Positions 32,049 through 43,452 of a stretch of 64,000 bases of DNA are shown here, piece by piece (position 1 is the stretch's first letter; every line of letters begins with the position of its first letter). Source of the stretch: Corynespora cassiicola (lineage: Eukaryota; Ascomycota; Dothideomycetes; Pleosporales; Corynesporascaceae); assembly GCA_022059125.1 (NCBI GenBank), contig JAEUWY010000001.1, positions 5,332,001 to 5,396,000 of the forward strand, in the 5' to 3' direction. The notes beneath the pieces are model-generated. The model made no database searches, was not told the origin of the DNA, and was given only the letters and a program-made list of their open reading frames with translations. The position numbers were made by a program, and so were the translations under genes.

Positions 32049-33642
32049 TCATTCATACTCATCAACGTCGTACCTTCCCATCTCCCTCTGCGTAGAGCAC
32101 CACTCCTCACTCGCCAGTCCCCTTTCCTTCCTCTTTACCAACCCCACCGGATCCTTGCACCAATCACACGCATAATCGCAGGGCGGCACCTCCTCATCGC
32201 CAAAGAAGCGCGCAATCAAGCGGTGCCGACACTTGTCCGTGGCCTCGCAGTATGCTACCAGGGCTTGCAAGCTGCGCGCGCGATTCATAATCTGCTGCTG
32301 CTGGGCGGCGGCCGCGACCCCGCGGGAAGGCAGCCGCGCGTGGTCTCTCGCCATCATGCTGGCAGCGCGGTCCCGGTCCTCGCGCCCGTAGTACATGATG
32401 CATGCAGAGGCCTTGCCATCGCGCCCGGCACGCCCGGCCTCCTGGTAGAAGCCCTCGAACGACTTTGGGATCTGCCAGTGCGCGACGAAGCGCACGTTAG
32501 CTTTGTCGATGCCCATGCCGAACGCCGTCGTCGCGACGATGATGTCGTAGCCTTCCTGGTCGGCCACCCAACCTGCGAGTGCTTCCTTGAGCTCCGAGGG
32601 TGGGAGTCCAGCGTGGTAGGGCTTTGCGCCGATGCCGTCGGCGCGCAGGCGCTCGGCGAGGCGTTCGCAGTCTTTGCGGAAGAGCGTATAGATTATGCCC
32701 GGGACGTTGTCGGCGCGTTGGTTCTGGGTTGCGAGCTGGGAGACGCGCTCTGGGTTGGAGGCGCGGCGGGCGTGGGCGGCCTTGATCCAGGCGAGGAAGT
32801 CGGGGTACTGGTCCTCCTCATCAGACTTGAAGCGGATTTCATAGTGGAGGTTTGGCCGGCTGGTCGTCATGCGGAAAATCTTCAGCCTAAGGGGGTCAAG
32901 GGCCAGCGTTTTGATTACGTCGTCGCGCACTCGTGTCGTGGCTGTGGCTGTTACGCATATCACGGGCACGTCGGGGAATTCGGTTTTAAAAAAGGAGAGT
33001 TGTTGGAAAGAGGGACGGAAATCATGACCCCATTCGCTCACGCAATGGGCTTCGTCGACGGCGATACGGGCCAGTTCGCGTTGAGAATGCACAGTTCGAA
33101 GGAGCTTCCGGAATGAGTCGAGCTGACAGTACTCGGGAGTGACATACAGCAATCGAGTAAGGGGGTGACCACATTGGAGGTCTTCTATAATCCTTCTCTT
33201 ATCTATAGGTCGGGTTTGGCTGTTGATCGTCTCCACGCGGATATTCGCCTTTCTCATGGATGCTACCTGGTTGTTCTGGGTGGCTGTCAGAATAAGGCAA
33301 ATCGACATGGAATATAGTGACTCACCATCAACGCCAGAAGTGGCGATATCACAATCGTTACTTCAGCAATTAGTCTATGCCCAAATTCACATTTGATCAA
33401 AACGTACTGCCAAAGTCGACGACAGCTGGCAATTGATAGCACAAGCTTTTGCCGAAGGAAGTTGCGGCCTGGAGGAAAACATCCTCTCCCTCCAATGTAG
33501 CCTCAACGACTTCACGTTGGAGAGGTCTACTGACATGTTAAATGAGTTCTATATGCCGCATAGACACTAACCTGAAAGACCGTTTTCCGAAAACGCGTCG
33601 CAATGTAAAGTCAAGATCGTAGTGTTGCTTCTTTGGCGGCAT
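32049..33642 (-). CDS. RecQ-family ATP-dependent DNA helicase, compact form
   Basis: Four exons, complement(32049..33275, 33326..33360, 33408..33526, 33572..33642), give 483 aa. Motif 0 is FGKRSFRPLQREVV. The Walker A segment reads QAATSFGKSLCYQLP with GKS at 49-51; most RecQ proteins have TGGGKS there. The DEAH box is IAVDEAHCVSEWGHDFRP (149-152). Motifs III-VI follow (VTATAT, AFGMGIDKANVRFVAHW, EAGRAGRDG). A RecQ zinc-binding segment with C-x-x-C pairs (CDYACDWCKDP) follows near residue 450. There is no HRDC domain and no long N-terminal region, so this is not Sgs1/Qde-3; it resembles short RecQ-like proteins of filamentous fungi. Such 3'-5' helicases act on replication and recombination intermediates. 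The exact role is unknown. Confidence 0.9.
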
Positions 33643-34154
33643 GATGGATGTGGTTGCAGGCCAGGAACACCAAGATCTTCACAGATGCCAGTTTTTAGTC
33701 ACTGGGCGGGTTTTAGTGCCTCACATTGACACTGGAAATTTGGTATTGGAGGTGAAAGATCATCCTGTCCTGTGAGAAACAAACACGATGAAAAGTTGCG
33801 CAGTGTTGTGTGAGAGCGCTTAGGCAGTGACGCGTTTGCCGACGTGAAGGACGCACGGGTGATCACGTGCTCGCATGAGCTAATCAGCCTTAGAATGCCC
33901 GTTTCTCCTCTAACCTGACCCGCACCTCTATTACCGTTCCGTCACCAGTCAGCTCAAAAACAACTACTAGGCTCGACATGATGCATTGATTCTCGATCTT
34001 GAAACAATTTGTACGGCTGTGTAGCTGTGTCCGCAGGCATAACAACATCTACGCCAAAAAAAAAAAATCGATTCTGCATCTTGTGCCGCGCTACCTTGGC
34101 CTTCAAGATTATTGAATAGCCTCTGCAGGCTCTGAAGCATCATCCTTGAGCGAC
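33643..34154. promoter_or_regulatory. Divergent promoter, RecQ / GNAT
   Basis: 512 bp between divergent start codons, including a poly-A run near 34058-34069. No gene is seen. I recognise no specific site. Confidence 0.5.
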
Positions 34155-34658
34155 ATGGCCCCCACTACATCAACTCCTCACCTAGAACCGGATGGCTTTC
34201 TATTCAAGGATCTGGCGTCCTTCCCCGCCAAAGAGCGCGGTGCGGTCATAGAAAAAGTGGTGAAAATCGAAAAGAAAACATTTCCCTCGAGCGAAGCGTT
34301 CGATTTCGATGCAGAGCTGAGAAAGAAGAACACTAGCATGATTTTGGTGCTGAGAAAGGCGGATTCAACTGTGGCGGGTTATCTTGTGTACCTTCGAATG
34401 AAAAGGATGGCGTTATTGCACAAGATCTGCGTCGTCGAGAGCGAAAGGGGTAAGGGCATCGGAAAATGTCTCATACACTCTCTGAGAGCCCAGCTTGAAA
34501 AAGGAGGCTGTCAGAGTATTCAACTATGGGTCGACGAAGCCCGCGCGCCGGCTAGAGCTTTGTACAAATCCTGCGAATTCCAGCAAGTTGACCGATGCCT
34601 GGATTACTATGGGCCTGGGCGTACGGGATTGAAAATGCAGTTGCCCATCGAAAAATGA
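34155..34658 (+). CDS. GNAT-family N-acetyltransferase
   Basis: A single exon encodes 167 aa from the ATG at 34155; nine bases of open frame upstream contain no other ATG. The acetyl-CoA-binding motif A is HKICVVESERGKGIGKCLIH, with the R-x-K-G-x-G loop, and motif B follows as IQLWVDEARAPARALYKSCE, ending FQQVDRCLDYY. The N-terminal half holds IEKKTFPSSEAFDFDAEL. The pattern resembles small Rim/Ard-like or Naa50-like acetyltransferases, which use acetyl-CoA to modify amines or N-termini, but the substrate cannot be named. It is divergent from the RecQ gene and followed closely by AXL2 on the same strand. Confidence 0.85.
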   Translation: MAPTTSTPHLEPDGFLFKDLASFPAKERGAVIEKVVKIEKKTFPSSEAFDFDAELRKKNTSMILVLRKADSTVAGYLVYLRMKRMALLHKICVVESERGKGIGKCLIHSLRAQLEKGGCQSIQLWVDEARAPARALYKSCEFQQVDRCLDYYGPGRTGLKMQLPIEK

Positions 34659-34950
34659 GGGAACGGATCAGAACTGGCGCGTGGCTGACATCCGTCATGC
34701 TAGAAGGTGGCGGGTATCAGTATCCCTTGCTGGTACACACTTTCTCCACTCCACGTATCCCACATTCCTTTGGACTCAGCCATGAGCAAAATGTAAGGTG
34801 CATCTCACAAACGCGACCGCGCGTTCAAGCGCGACTATAATTCGAATTCCAATATTCCAAGAACAAGATGGCTGTTCATGACTAAAACTTTTGAACCGGT
34901 CCTCTCCCTTCGCCCTCTACGACACAAGCTCTGAGAGCCTCGTCGCCGTC

Positions 34951-37900
34951 ATGTTCATCGAATTGTAAGCTAGACACATTCATTGAGAGATCATAGAACT
35001 AAATATCTATGCAGGCCATATGTAATATGGTTTACGCTTATATCGCTGACCAATCTTGGAGTTGTCGCATCGCCACAAGTCAATTATCCACTGAGCCAGC
35101 AATCGCCACCCATTGCACGGGTGGGAGAAGAATATGAGTTCCAATTTGCGTCTACAACTTTTCAGCCTGATCCGGATAGACTACAGTATTCCTTGGTTGG
35201 AAATCCATCGTGGCTGTCTCTTGACGGCAAAAGTCGGGTACTACGTGGATCACCTAAAATTACAGACGTCGGAGAAATTTCGTTCACTATAGCGGCAGCT
35301 GAAGAGGGAGGCGGAGTTGCAAATATGGAATCGAAACTTTTTGTCTCAGACAAGGACAGTCCGATAATCAACGGGAATATATCACAAATCCTAGCACAAG
35401 CTGGAGAGCTCTCTGGTCCTCAAACACTTACTCTTCTCCCCGCGAGGCCGTTTGATATCAAATTCCCCCCAGAAATCTTCCATGATGGAGACAAGGACCT
35501 TTCTTACCGTGCCACACTCGTAGATCATACTCCGCTTCCTGCATGGCTTGGTTTCGATGCAACATCTTTGCGTTTCTCGGGGACGACACCCACAATGGAC
35601 TCTCCACATTCATTCGAAATTATCTTAATTGCTTCGGATATTCCCATTTACTCATCTGCTTCTATACCATTCACTCTAGTGGTGAGCAGCCATCAGCTAC
35701 TGTTCAGGCCTCTTGAGCAAACATTGAATATCACCAAAGGTGATCCGGTCGGTATTTTTGGTCTGCGCACCAAGGTACTTCTTGGTGGCGAACAACTCAA
35801 GGATGAATATCTCGATTCTGTTTCTGCCAAAGTTCCAAGCTGGTTGTTGTTCAACGACAATACCTTTGATCTTACGGGTCACCCTCCGATAGACGTGAGC
35901 TCTCAGGAAGTTGAGATCACTGTTAACGACAAGTTCGGGGACACGGCGAAACACACTATTTACATTTCATTCATACCGTTACTATCTTTGTCTGAGGTGT
36001 TCGTACTCAACCTCACTGCTGGAGAGCAGTTCGAGCAACACGTGCCACGCTCAATCCTCACTGCCGACCACGTAAACTCGGAATTTTATTTCGGGGCTTT
36101 AAACCGCGATCTTACCTTCGACCCTTTGTTTTTTGTTGTTTCGGGGAAAATACCTAAAGGCATGGCCACGCAAGAGACTGAAGGAGTTATGACGGCCACC
36201 TCAAGCGATGGAAAATCGAAAGAGAGCCAAAGATTTTCGATCCACATTCAATCGGCAGATGTAGCAGGCACTAATTCTGGACAATTTCAAGAAGATACCT
36301 CGGCTTCTCGGAGTGGACATGGCCCTAGGATCAACAAGGCTGCTGTGATTGCAGGATCGGTAGTCGCAGGGACAATCATGTTATTAATACTCGTCGCCTT
36401 CGTTGTATGGATCTGTCAAAGGAAGAGGTACAGCAAAGGGTGCATCAGTCCCAGATCTCCATGGAACCCAAGAAAGATAGATATTTCACGGCCGATATTG
36501 GTTCCCCAAGATTTGGAGGATGATGACAAGACTGCAGATGCCAAGTTGGAAGAGGGAAAGGAATGTGACTTGCCCATAGAACGAAATCTCGAGCGCCCTC
36601 CTCCACTCAACTTGAAGCCTGCTAGTAAGAAAAAGCATAGCCAGTCGATCGCCGAGTCGATCGGAGAAGAAGATTCAAAGATCCTCACAGAATTCGATAG
36701 ATCCTCCGTGGGCTACAAAGATGAGGCCGGTCCATCTCATCGACCCCACGATTCAATGAAGCTCCCAACAGCAATCGCGAGGAGGGCATCGGAGCTCTCA
36801 AATAATTCGCCGAAGCATGTATACCCTACAACGCCCGACTATAGGGACTCAAAACGTGGTTTGGAAACGCCTTCACACAGACGCAAAAAGAGCTACGGCC
36901 ATGACCGCCATACTTATACACCGTCTAGGAGCGGCATCAATGCTGTAGGCCTTGAACGAACACTGAGCAGCGATCTAATTCATATCAAGTCAACGTATTC
37001 TACTAGATTATCGCCCTTCCCAAGGCCGCCCGTCTCGCGGCACACAACACAATTTACTAGTTCTTCACAAAACCGTCGCAGTATTCGGATCGTCACCTCT
37101 TCGCCGCGTGAAAGCTATCAGGACAACAGGACTATCGACCAGAAGAGAAACAGCTATATTCGCAAAAGAGCATCGGCTCAGTCTCCATTTTTTGGGGCAA
37201 GTGCTCGTGTGTCTTCGGCAAGTTATAAACCTCCAGCTGCACAAGTGGATGACAACCTAGAGGCATCGTCAGTGCTCTCGCCTGTGACTGCCAAACTGAT
37301 TGTGAAGCCGAGCGACAAAATCATCGAACCAATAGGAAAAGACATTCCTGAAAGTCTGCGAATACAGAATTTGACAGAAAACACCTCCATCCGCACACGT
37401 CCCTCGTTTCCCGGTAGCCTCAGAAGACCGCCTTCGGAAAGATCATTTCTCCGAAGACACCCTTCGGCCAATCGAGATCGCGTCAACAAGAGTCCTGAGC
37501 GGAAAAGCTTTCCAAGAACCTCTTCCATTAGTACCGTGCAGCGAGTAAGCTCTAGGCAGAGTACAAGAGGGCCGGATCTGAGATCGAGATTGAACGACTT
37601 GACTGCCGTGCAAGTATACGATGATAGGGAAATGAGCGAGAGTGCCTACTCGACGGAGGAAGATGACATCGAGGAGTTTGAGAAGAGATCCACGATCCGG
37701 CCAACTCAGTTCCTCCCTCCCTTGAACTTCAGTCCAACAAGGAAGCCCAACAAAGAGGGCAAGATGGAAGTCAAGCCAGAGAAGAAGAGAGAACTGAAAC
37801 GTACCAGCGAACGCGATCCCACCCCTTACACTCTTGCCTTGGAGCATGGTGGAAAAGAGAACCGCTTGTCGACCTACTCTCTGTCTGGACCATCTTTTTC

Positions 37901-38861
37901 AACACTTCGAAGCGGCATACCAAAGCCTTCACACTCCCCGGACCGCCCCAAAACAACCATAGGCACATCTCGCCTCCCCCGTCCAGCCCGTCACTCCCGC
38001 ACCGCATCCCGCACCGTCAACCGTTCTGATATCCCTCCCAAACCGCACGAAACTGCCTCATCCTGGACCGAAGCCTCGCACCAGGGGCGCCACTCCCGCA
38101 AATCCCTCCACTCACCCTCCCAGTCCCGACACTCCGGAGCCTCCCGCCCCACACGGTCGCACTCACGCACCCAATCCTCGTCCTACCCCATCTTCTCAGC
38201 CTCCCCCTCCGTCCTACCCGTGATCAACGACTCGGACCATCCCTCCACCCTAGACCTCTCCGCCCTATCCACCCTCCCCGTCCGCCTCACGCGAGATCTC
38301 TCCGGCAACCTGATCATCGGAGACGCGGATAGAGACACAGAAAATATGCGGGACCTGAGCCCTCTGGACAAAAACATCACCCAGCGCGCCCGCAAGCGCG
38401 GTCCGGCGCGGTACTCGCGCGCACACCCTTTACCACTGCACTCCATGCCTCCGCTCCCACTTTTTACATCTACATCTACACCGGCATCCACAGGCCTGGG
38501 TCTGGGTCTGGGCCTCGGCCTCAGCCTCGCGGAATCGCCCTCCTCCTCTGCATTGGAAACGCCCGCGCCGCGCGCACCGCGGGTATCCAAGAGCGCGGGC
38601 TCCGTCCCGCGCACCCCGCTGCGCACGATCCGCGGGGGGGACAGCAACAGCAACGACGGCGGCGGTGGCGCCAGTGGTGCCAGTCCCAGAGCTAGCCCCA
38701 GCCCGATTCACTCGCACACACGCATCAGGGAGGGCGTAGTGGCTAGGACGCCGGTGGTGCGGGGGGAGGGAGGGGAAGGGGTGGGTAAGGGGCTTGGGAG
38801 GACGTGGGGGAGTTGGAGGGGCAGCGTGTGGAGTCGGAAGTCGGGGAAGGCGTTTTTGTAG
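34951..38861 (+). CDS. AXL2: Axl2-like cadherin-type plasma-membrane protein (bud/septum landmark)
   Basis: Exons 34951..34964 and 35015..38861 (50-nt GTAAGC...GCAG intron) give 1286 aa. The large frame has no ATG before the conserved region; joining the 14-nt exon ATG TTC ATC GAA TT to exon 2 creates the signal peptide MFIELPYVIWFTLISLTNLG. The ectodomain holds tandem cadherin-like (CADG) repeats with PSWLSLDGKSRVLRGSP, LPAWLGFDATSLRFSGTTP and VPSWLLFNDNTFDLTGHPP. One transmembrane helix near residues 443-468 (AAVIAGSVVAGTIMLLILVA) precedes a ~800-residue Ser/Arg-rich cytoplasmic tail with many likely phosphosites and a GL-repeat near the end. Yeast Axl2 marks axial bud sites and works with septins. 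In filamentous fungi it is linked to septation and phialide morphogenesis. Confident family call. Confidence 0.9.
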
Positions 38862-39447
38862 ACGGTGCCCCGGGCTGGATCCCAAAGTTGAGTAGGCTGG
38901 TTGGCCGGATGTGAGAGGAGGGGAGGGGAGGGGAGGGGAAGGGAGGGGAGCTGCGTATGGAAAGGGAAACCGTGGGCTGGGGGTATATTTTCCTAATCGG
39001 GCAATGTCTGAGCATCACCTCGTTGGGTACGAGAATCCCTCTGTTCTTTCGGGGTCAACTCGATGGTAGGGGCTTTGCTGTGAGTTTCTGCGTGCTTCTA
39101 TGTTTTTTTTTGGCGTTGGTGGTGATATCCATTCCTACCTTGTTCGGTCCATGTCTGAGTCAGTTGTTGTTCATGGGTTGCTTCGATCTGCTTCGCCTAG
39201 CATAGCATATGATGAGTCTACGCAAATTTTTTATTTCATTTTTTTGTCAGTCTATTGGTGATGAAAAAGCTTGCTACCAATTGCGCCGAGTGCAATGCAA
39301 TCTATCCTGCTGAACCCATGCAATCGTGACCATGGCCTTGGACGCTGTTATGCATAGAAAGTTCCAGAGACGTTCCGTTTCCCATATCCGTTTCCGTTTC
39401 CGTTTCCTCCAAAGACGCCAACCGGGGTATCTACCAAATCCAGTCGC
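38862..39447. other. Convergent intergenic region, AXL2 / DRE2
   Basis: 586 bp holding the 3' ends of both genes. It contains GGGGA repeats (about 38918-38950) and T runs. No gene is seen. Confidence 0.5.
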
Positions 39448-40514
39448 CTACAGCTGGATGTCATTGTTAAGCAAGCGCACCTCCTCGCCGGGTTTAAATG
39501 CCGGGAGGCCAATGTAAGGGCATCCGTCACAGCGGAACGCATCGCCCAGCGCACAGTTGCCGCAGCTTCCCACTTTGCCCTGGACGGTAAAGTCCACTTC
39601 GGCCAAGTCATCCGTGTCTAGTTTCATTGTATTGAGAGCCTTGTCGGCGGCGGTGCGTTTGGCAGCGTCTTCGGCTTCGATCTTCTCCTTCATTCCGCAG
39701 GTGCAGTCTTTGCAGGCGCGTCGTCGCTTCCCGGCCTTGGGCCGGCATTCGGGTGCTGTAGAAGTGATTAGTATTCTGAGTCACAGAAAGGGAGGGGAGG
39801 TCACTTACGCTGAACAATAGCATCCCCCAGGTCCTGGTCCGTGATGAATTCGTTCTCGTCAATAATGTCGTCATCGTCGTCTTCTCCGGTGATGATTGGC
39901 ATGTCCAGGTCATCGCTGAAGTCTACAAAGCCCACACCATTCGGCTTGGATGGCTCAGGCGACTTGCGCTTTCCATTTATACTGAGAGGGACGGTGCCGT
40001 TGGTCTCTGCATGACCGTTCACACCGTTTGTGCCGTTTACTCCGTTTACTCCGTTTGTGCCGTTTGTTCCGTTTACTCCATTCGCAACGCCATTGGCCTT
40101 CTTCCGGCCAAACTTCAGAGGTATGGACACGCTCTCGGTGGTCTCGGGCTTCATCATGCCGTCAATACCGTCGATCAACCCCGCCAAGATGGCCTCGGTC
40201 TTCTCGGTGCTCTGCGGCGAACCAAACACGCCGTCCTGGCTCTTGAGGAGACCGCCAGACTTGAGGGCATCTGCGACCTTTGTCATGACATCGCGGCCCA
40301 GCAGGTTGTGACTCTCGCGCGTGGTGCCGTCGGCGTCTGTGAGGAGGAGGACGACGTCATAGGTGGAGGCGGGCAGCTGGACGAAGCCGGCGGCCAGGCG
40401 GTCCAGCATCTGGAGGTCGGCGGAGGAGCGGTCATGGATCTCGTAGACGCTGTCCAGCACCTCAGGGTGGGCGGATATGGATGGCGGGGCGAGTAGAAGC
40501 GTGCGCGGGGCCAT
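39448..40514 (-). CDS. DRE2: Fe-S cluster assembly protein Dre2 (anamorsin/CIAPIN1)
   Basis: Exons complement(39448..39755, 39809..40514) with a 53-nt intron give 337 aa. An N-terminal methyltransferase-like domain (residues ~1-130) is followed by a linker containing a run of N-G-V/T repeats. An acidic segment ([14 protein letters not shown]) precedes the CIAPIN1 domain. Its two iron-sulphur motifs are visible: [18 protein letters not shown] and, near the end, [20 protein letters not shown], the C-x2-C-x7-C-x2-C motif, followed by PAFKPGEEV. Dre2 takes electrons from the diflavin reductase Tah18 in the cytosolic Fe-S assembly pathway and is essential in yeast. The ATG at 40514 matches other Dre2 starts ([11 protein letters not shown]). 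It is divergent from the Stf2-like gene. Confidence 0.95.
40016..40090. repeat. Coding minisatellite in the Dre2 linker
   Basis: Tandem 9-12 nt units encode repeated Asn-Gly-Val/Thr in the Dre2 linker. The frame is kept because unit lengths are multiples of three. Likely length-variable between strains. Confidence 0.75.
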
Positions 40515-41702
40515 GGTGGGGTGGGAGGGGTGGCTACGAGCACGTCTCAGGGCAGGCGAAAAAGTTGCAGGCGGCAGGAGTGCGCAGGAGGGGAATTTAT
40601 CGTGCAAGGAGGAAGCAGGCAAGAGGGAGCAAGCCGTGTGGTTTGCGCTGGCGAACTTTTCTAAGCAACCTCTGGCACACTTCCGCCGGCCTCGGAGAAA
40701 GGCGGGCGCTGGTGGGCTGATTACGAGACGCAGAATTATTGGTCATCTCGGTGGACAGCGCCGGTCACCTGATGTCGGCGCTAGGCCTGGGAGTGGCATT
40801 GGGTCGCGGGCTTGGCGGCGGCGGCGGCCGGCAAGCCTGAGGACCAGACGACCAGACGACCAGACCTGAGGGCCTGAGGACCCACCCTATGGACCCCTTA
40901 GCGTAGTGTGGGGAAGCGCCGCAGAAAGGCCTCGCTCGATGCCGCAGAGCTCGCGGCGCTGCACCACGGCCGGCCGCCTCGCAGCTCGTCATGGCACGGC
41001 GACGATTGCGTGCTGGATGGCGCAGCCCGAGAGCACGCGGAATTGCTCCAGCAGCGCAGCCCGAGGCCCTGCGGCGGCGCTGCGAGGAGAAGAGAGGCAG
41101 GCCTCACGCGACAGAGGCCCGGCCAATGACGTAGCGGCTGGCGCCTCGCAGGCCCGCTCCAGGGACACAGGCCGATCCGGCGGAACAGCATCGCCAGGCC
41201 GCCGTGGCAGCCGGGGGCCTCCAGACGAGGTCGCGGGCTGTGCCAGAAGCTTCGGGGGGAGCCATGGTAAACAAAGTTCAATTGATATAAAGGAGGCGCG
41301 CTGCTCAGCTCCTGCCTACCCCGCCCGTCGCGTGCTCTCACCTCACGTTTCGATCCATTGTCCCAGCTCACCAGCCTCGCATCCAGTCCCACCCCAACTG
41401 CATCACGTCCACACGCCATCCGCGCCGTCTCGCCCCTCGAAAACTCGTCTTCGCGAGTGACCTGAACTCGCACGCGTTTCTGCAAGGTACCCAGCGGTCC
41501 CCCGCCGCCCGCCGCCCGTGCATCTGCCCATGGTGGCTTCATACGCCATGCGTGGCCCGAGCTTCCATCACGAGACCACTTGACTGACCTTTCGAGACGC
41601 AGCTCCTCTCCTCAGTTCTGACTACTTCATCCCCAGTCCTCTCTCATCCTCACACATCCTCACACATCCTCACACCAGCCAACTCACCCACAACAATCAA
41701 TC
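40515..41702. promoter_or_regulatory. Divergent promoter region, DRE2 / STF2-like
   Basis: 1.2 kb between the two genes. It contains GACCAGAC repeats (40842-40866) and, near the STF2-like exon, CCTCACACAT repeats (41648-41676). Open frames on both strands (about 40880-41540) mirror each other with low-complexity products and no domains. The last part is the STF2-like 5' UTR. Confidence 0.45.
41648..41676. repeat. CCTCACACAT tandem repeat
   Basis: About three copies of a 10-nt unit in the presumed 5' UTR of the STF2-like gene, just upstream of its first splice donor. Confidence 0.8.
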
Positions 41703-42407
41703 AGTAAGCCTCTCCTCCCCTCCAGCCCTGCTATCCCCGTCTCAAGTGCATTGAGCTCCTTCACTGCTCTGCGGGAGCTAGGCATGCCTGCTTGGAGCTT
41801 GATTTGACTCATAGAAGCTCGTTCAGCATTGTCATTGTCGTTTACCACTGGGTGCTAACTTCCGGGGCAGTGACTCGCACTCACAAGGGCAACGACCGTG
41901 ACCATGCCGGCCTGGCTGATGGAACCGCCCAAGCCGAAGACCATCTCCCTCGCTACTTCGCCAAGTCCGGCCATGCTGATCAGGACCCAACCAAGACCAA
42001 GAAGAATGGCGGCGGAAAGGGAAACTGGTAAGTTCAATTGGCTCTGCTCCCCTCTGGCTTGTCACTTCCCATCCCGCAAATGGGGAAGGATCCCCACATC
42101 ACAACCCCACCTTACATCACCGACTCCCTGTTCCATGCCAAACCGCACCACTGACGCCTGCAACCTCCACAGGGGCCGCGAGGGCGACGAAATCAACGAC
42201 TACGACTACAATTTGAACAATCCCCGCCGTCGAAGCAACTCGTCGACGCACCAGATCAAGGACTTCAAGACCAAGTTCGAGACCATCGAGCCTGAGCCTG
42301 TCTTCGAGGAAGAGCTCCACGGTGCCATCGGCACCGAGCTCGACAAGGAGAGCACCTCTTCCAGCACCAAGAGTGTCGAGGAGGAGGACGCCAGCAAGAA
42401 ATTGTAA
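41703..42407 (+). CDS. STF2: Stf2/HABP4-type small stress protein
   Basis: The best model is join(41703, 41871..42027, 42173..42407), 130 aa. The frame beginning ACT-CGC-ACT-CAC at 41873 has no ATG, but the GTAAGC donor at 41704 follows an A, and the acceptor GGGGCAG (branch GTGCTAACT) is followed by TG, so splicing makes ATG-ACT-CGC-ACT. The product MTRTHKGNDRDHAG matches the M-T-R-T start of yeast Stf2. After the second intron (42028-42172) GGGKGNW joins GREGDEIND, the conserved GKGNWGxxGDE core. The tail is acidic. Stf2/Tma10-type proteins were described as ATPase-stabilising factors and desiccation-tolerance hydrophilins, and belong to the HABP4/PAI-RBP1 superfamily that binds ribosomes or RNA. 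Family call is strong; the split start needs transcript proof. Confidence 0.82.
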
Positions 42408-43452
42408 TCCCGCAGTCAAGCCCCGAAAGGGGCCGATGGGGATGCGTGGCGGTAGTAATTACACTCATCATCGACAGCATGGAAACCTTTGGTTGCGGGT
42501 TGGTTAGGCACCAGCTCGTTGGAAGCCAGAGGCCTGATTTCATAGCTGGACATGATTGATCAGATGGACTGCTTTGATTTCCCCCGGCAAACAGTTACAC
42601 ATCATGTATTATGTTCTTCTGGGATTGGAATCGTCTACGACTGTGGAAGCTGGTGGCACAGCACCCATGGGCTCGGGACCTGGCGTCTTATCTGTCTTTC
42701 CCTCCTTTACTTCATCTGAGGAAGCTTCTTCGGAATCTGTGTTATGAATATGGCAAATGACAATAAAAGAAATGAATAATGGATACTTGTCCTATACAAC
42801 CATTGCCCGTGTCCCAGATGCAAACGTGATGAGAAAAGACACCCGCACGAAATGAGGAGAACCGAGTGAGACTAATGGAACAGACGAACATGAGCAGACA
42901 CATCACTGAACGACGCTATGCTTACGCTGTGCATTGCCCTGCACTCTGCCCAGAACAGTGCAGCCAACAAGTAGGGTCGCACAAGAAGAGACGCCGAGCG
43001 ATAATCCAGATAGAAAGCGGCGACCTAGGCTGTGCAGTGAGAGACTGGCTAGATGCAGTATGGTAAGACTTGGCCCGATATAATCAACCCCAGCTGCGTC
43101 AATTTGTTGGCTCATATGCGGCATGGTCCAGATGACTTCCATTTTGGGCTGAATTGGCTCCATTATTAGAACTCATGGCCACTGTGTGAATGGCGAATGA
43201 TGAGTTTTCGAGAAAACTCTCTGCGGGAGATTCAAGTGAAGCTGTGAGGTCGTGTAGCGACGTTGTTCCTCCCGGTGCCTTGACCATTAACTCCGCGCCA
43301 AGAAAAGCTGATCCCTGTTGCGAAGCTTCGACGAAAACATACGGCCATTCTTCTTCGCTGGCCGCCAAACACCAAAGTCGACACCCGCGAGGAGCCACGA
43401 CCCAACCCGCGTGCGCTCCATCGCGCAACCCATTCCGACATCCTCTGTCACC
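42408..43452. other. Intergenic, STF2-like 3' flank and NUP133 promoter
   Basis: 1.05 kb with no recognised gene. An AATAAA at 42762-42767 may serve the STF2-like transcript. A minus-strand frame at 43099-43743 overlaps the first NUP133 exon antisense and has no domain. Confidence 0.5.
42762..42767 (+). terminator. AATAAA poly(A)-signal candidate
   Basis: Canonical hexamer about 355 bp after the STF2-like stop codon. Weak evidence in fungi. Confidence 0.3.

Noticed and set aside
32223..33116. 297-codon plus-strand frame
   Set aside because: It is antisense to the conserved RecQ helicase exon.
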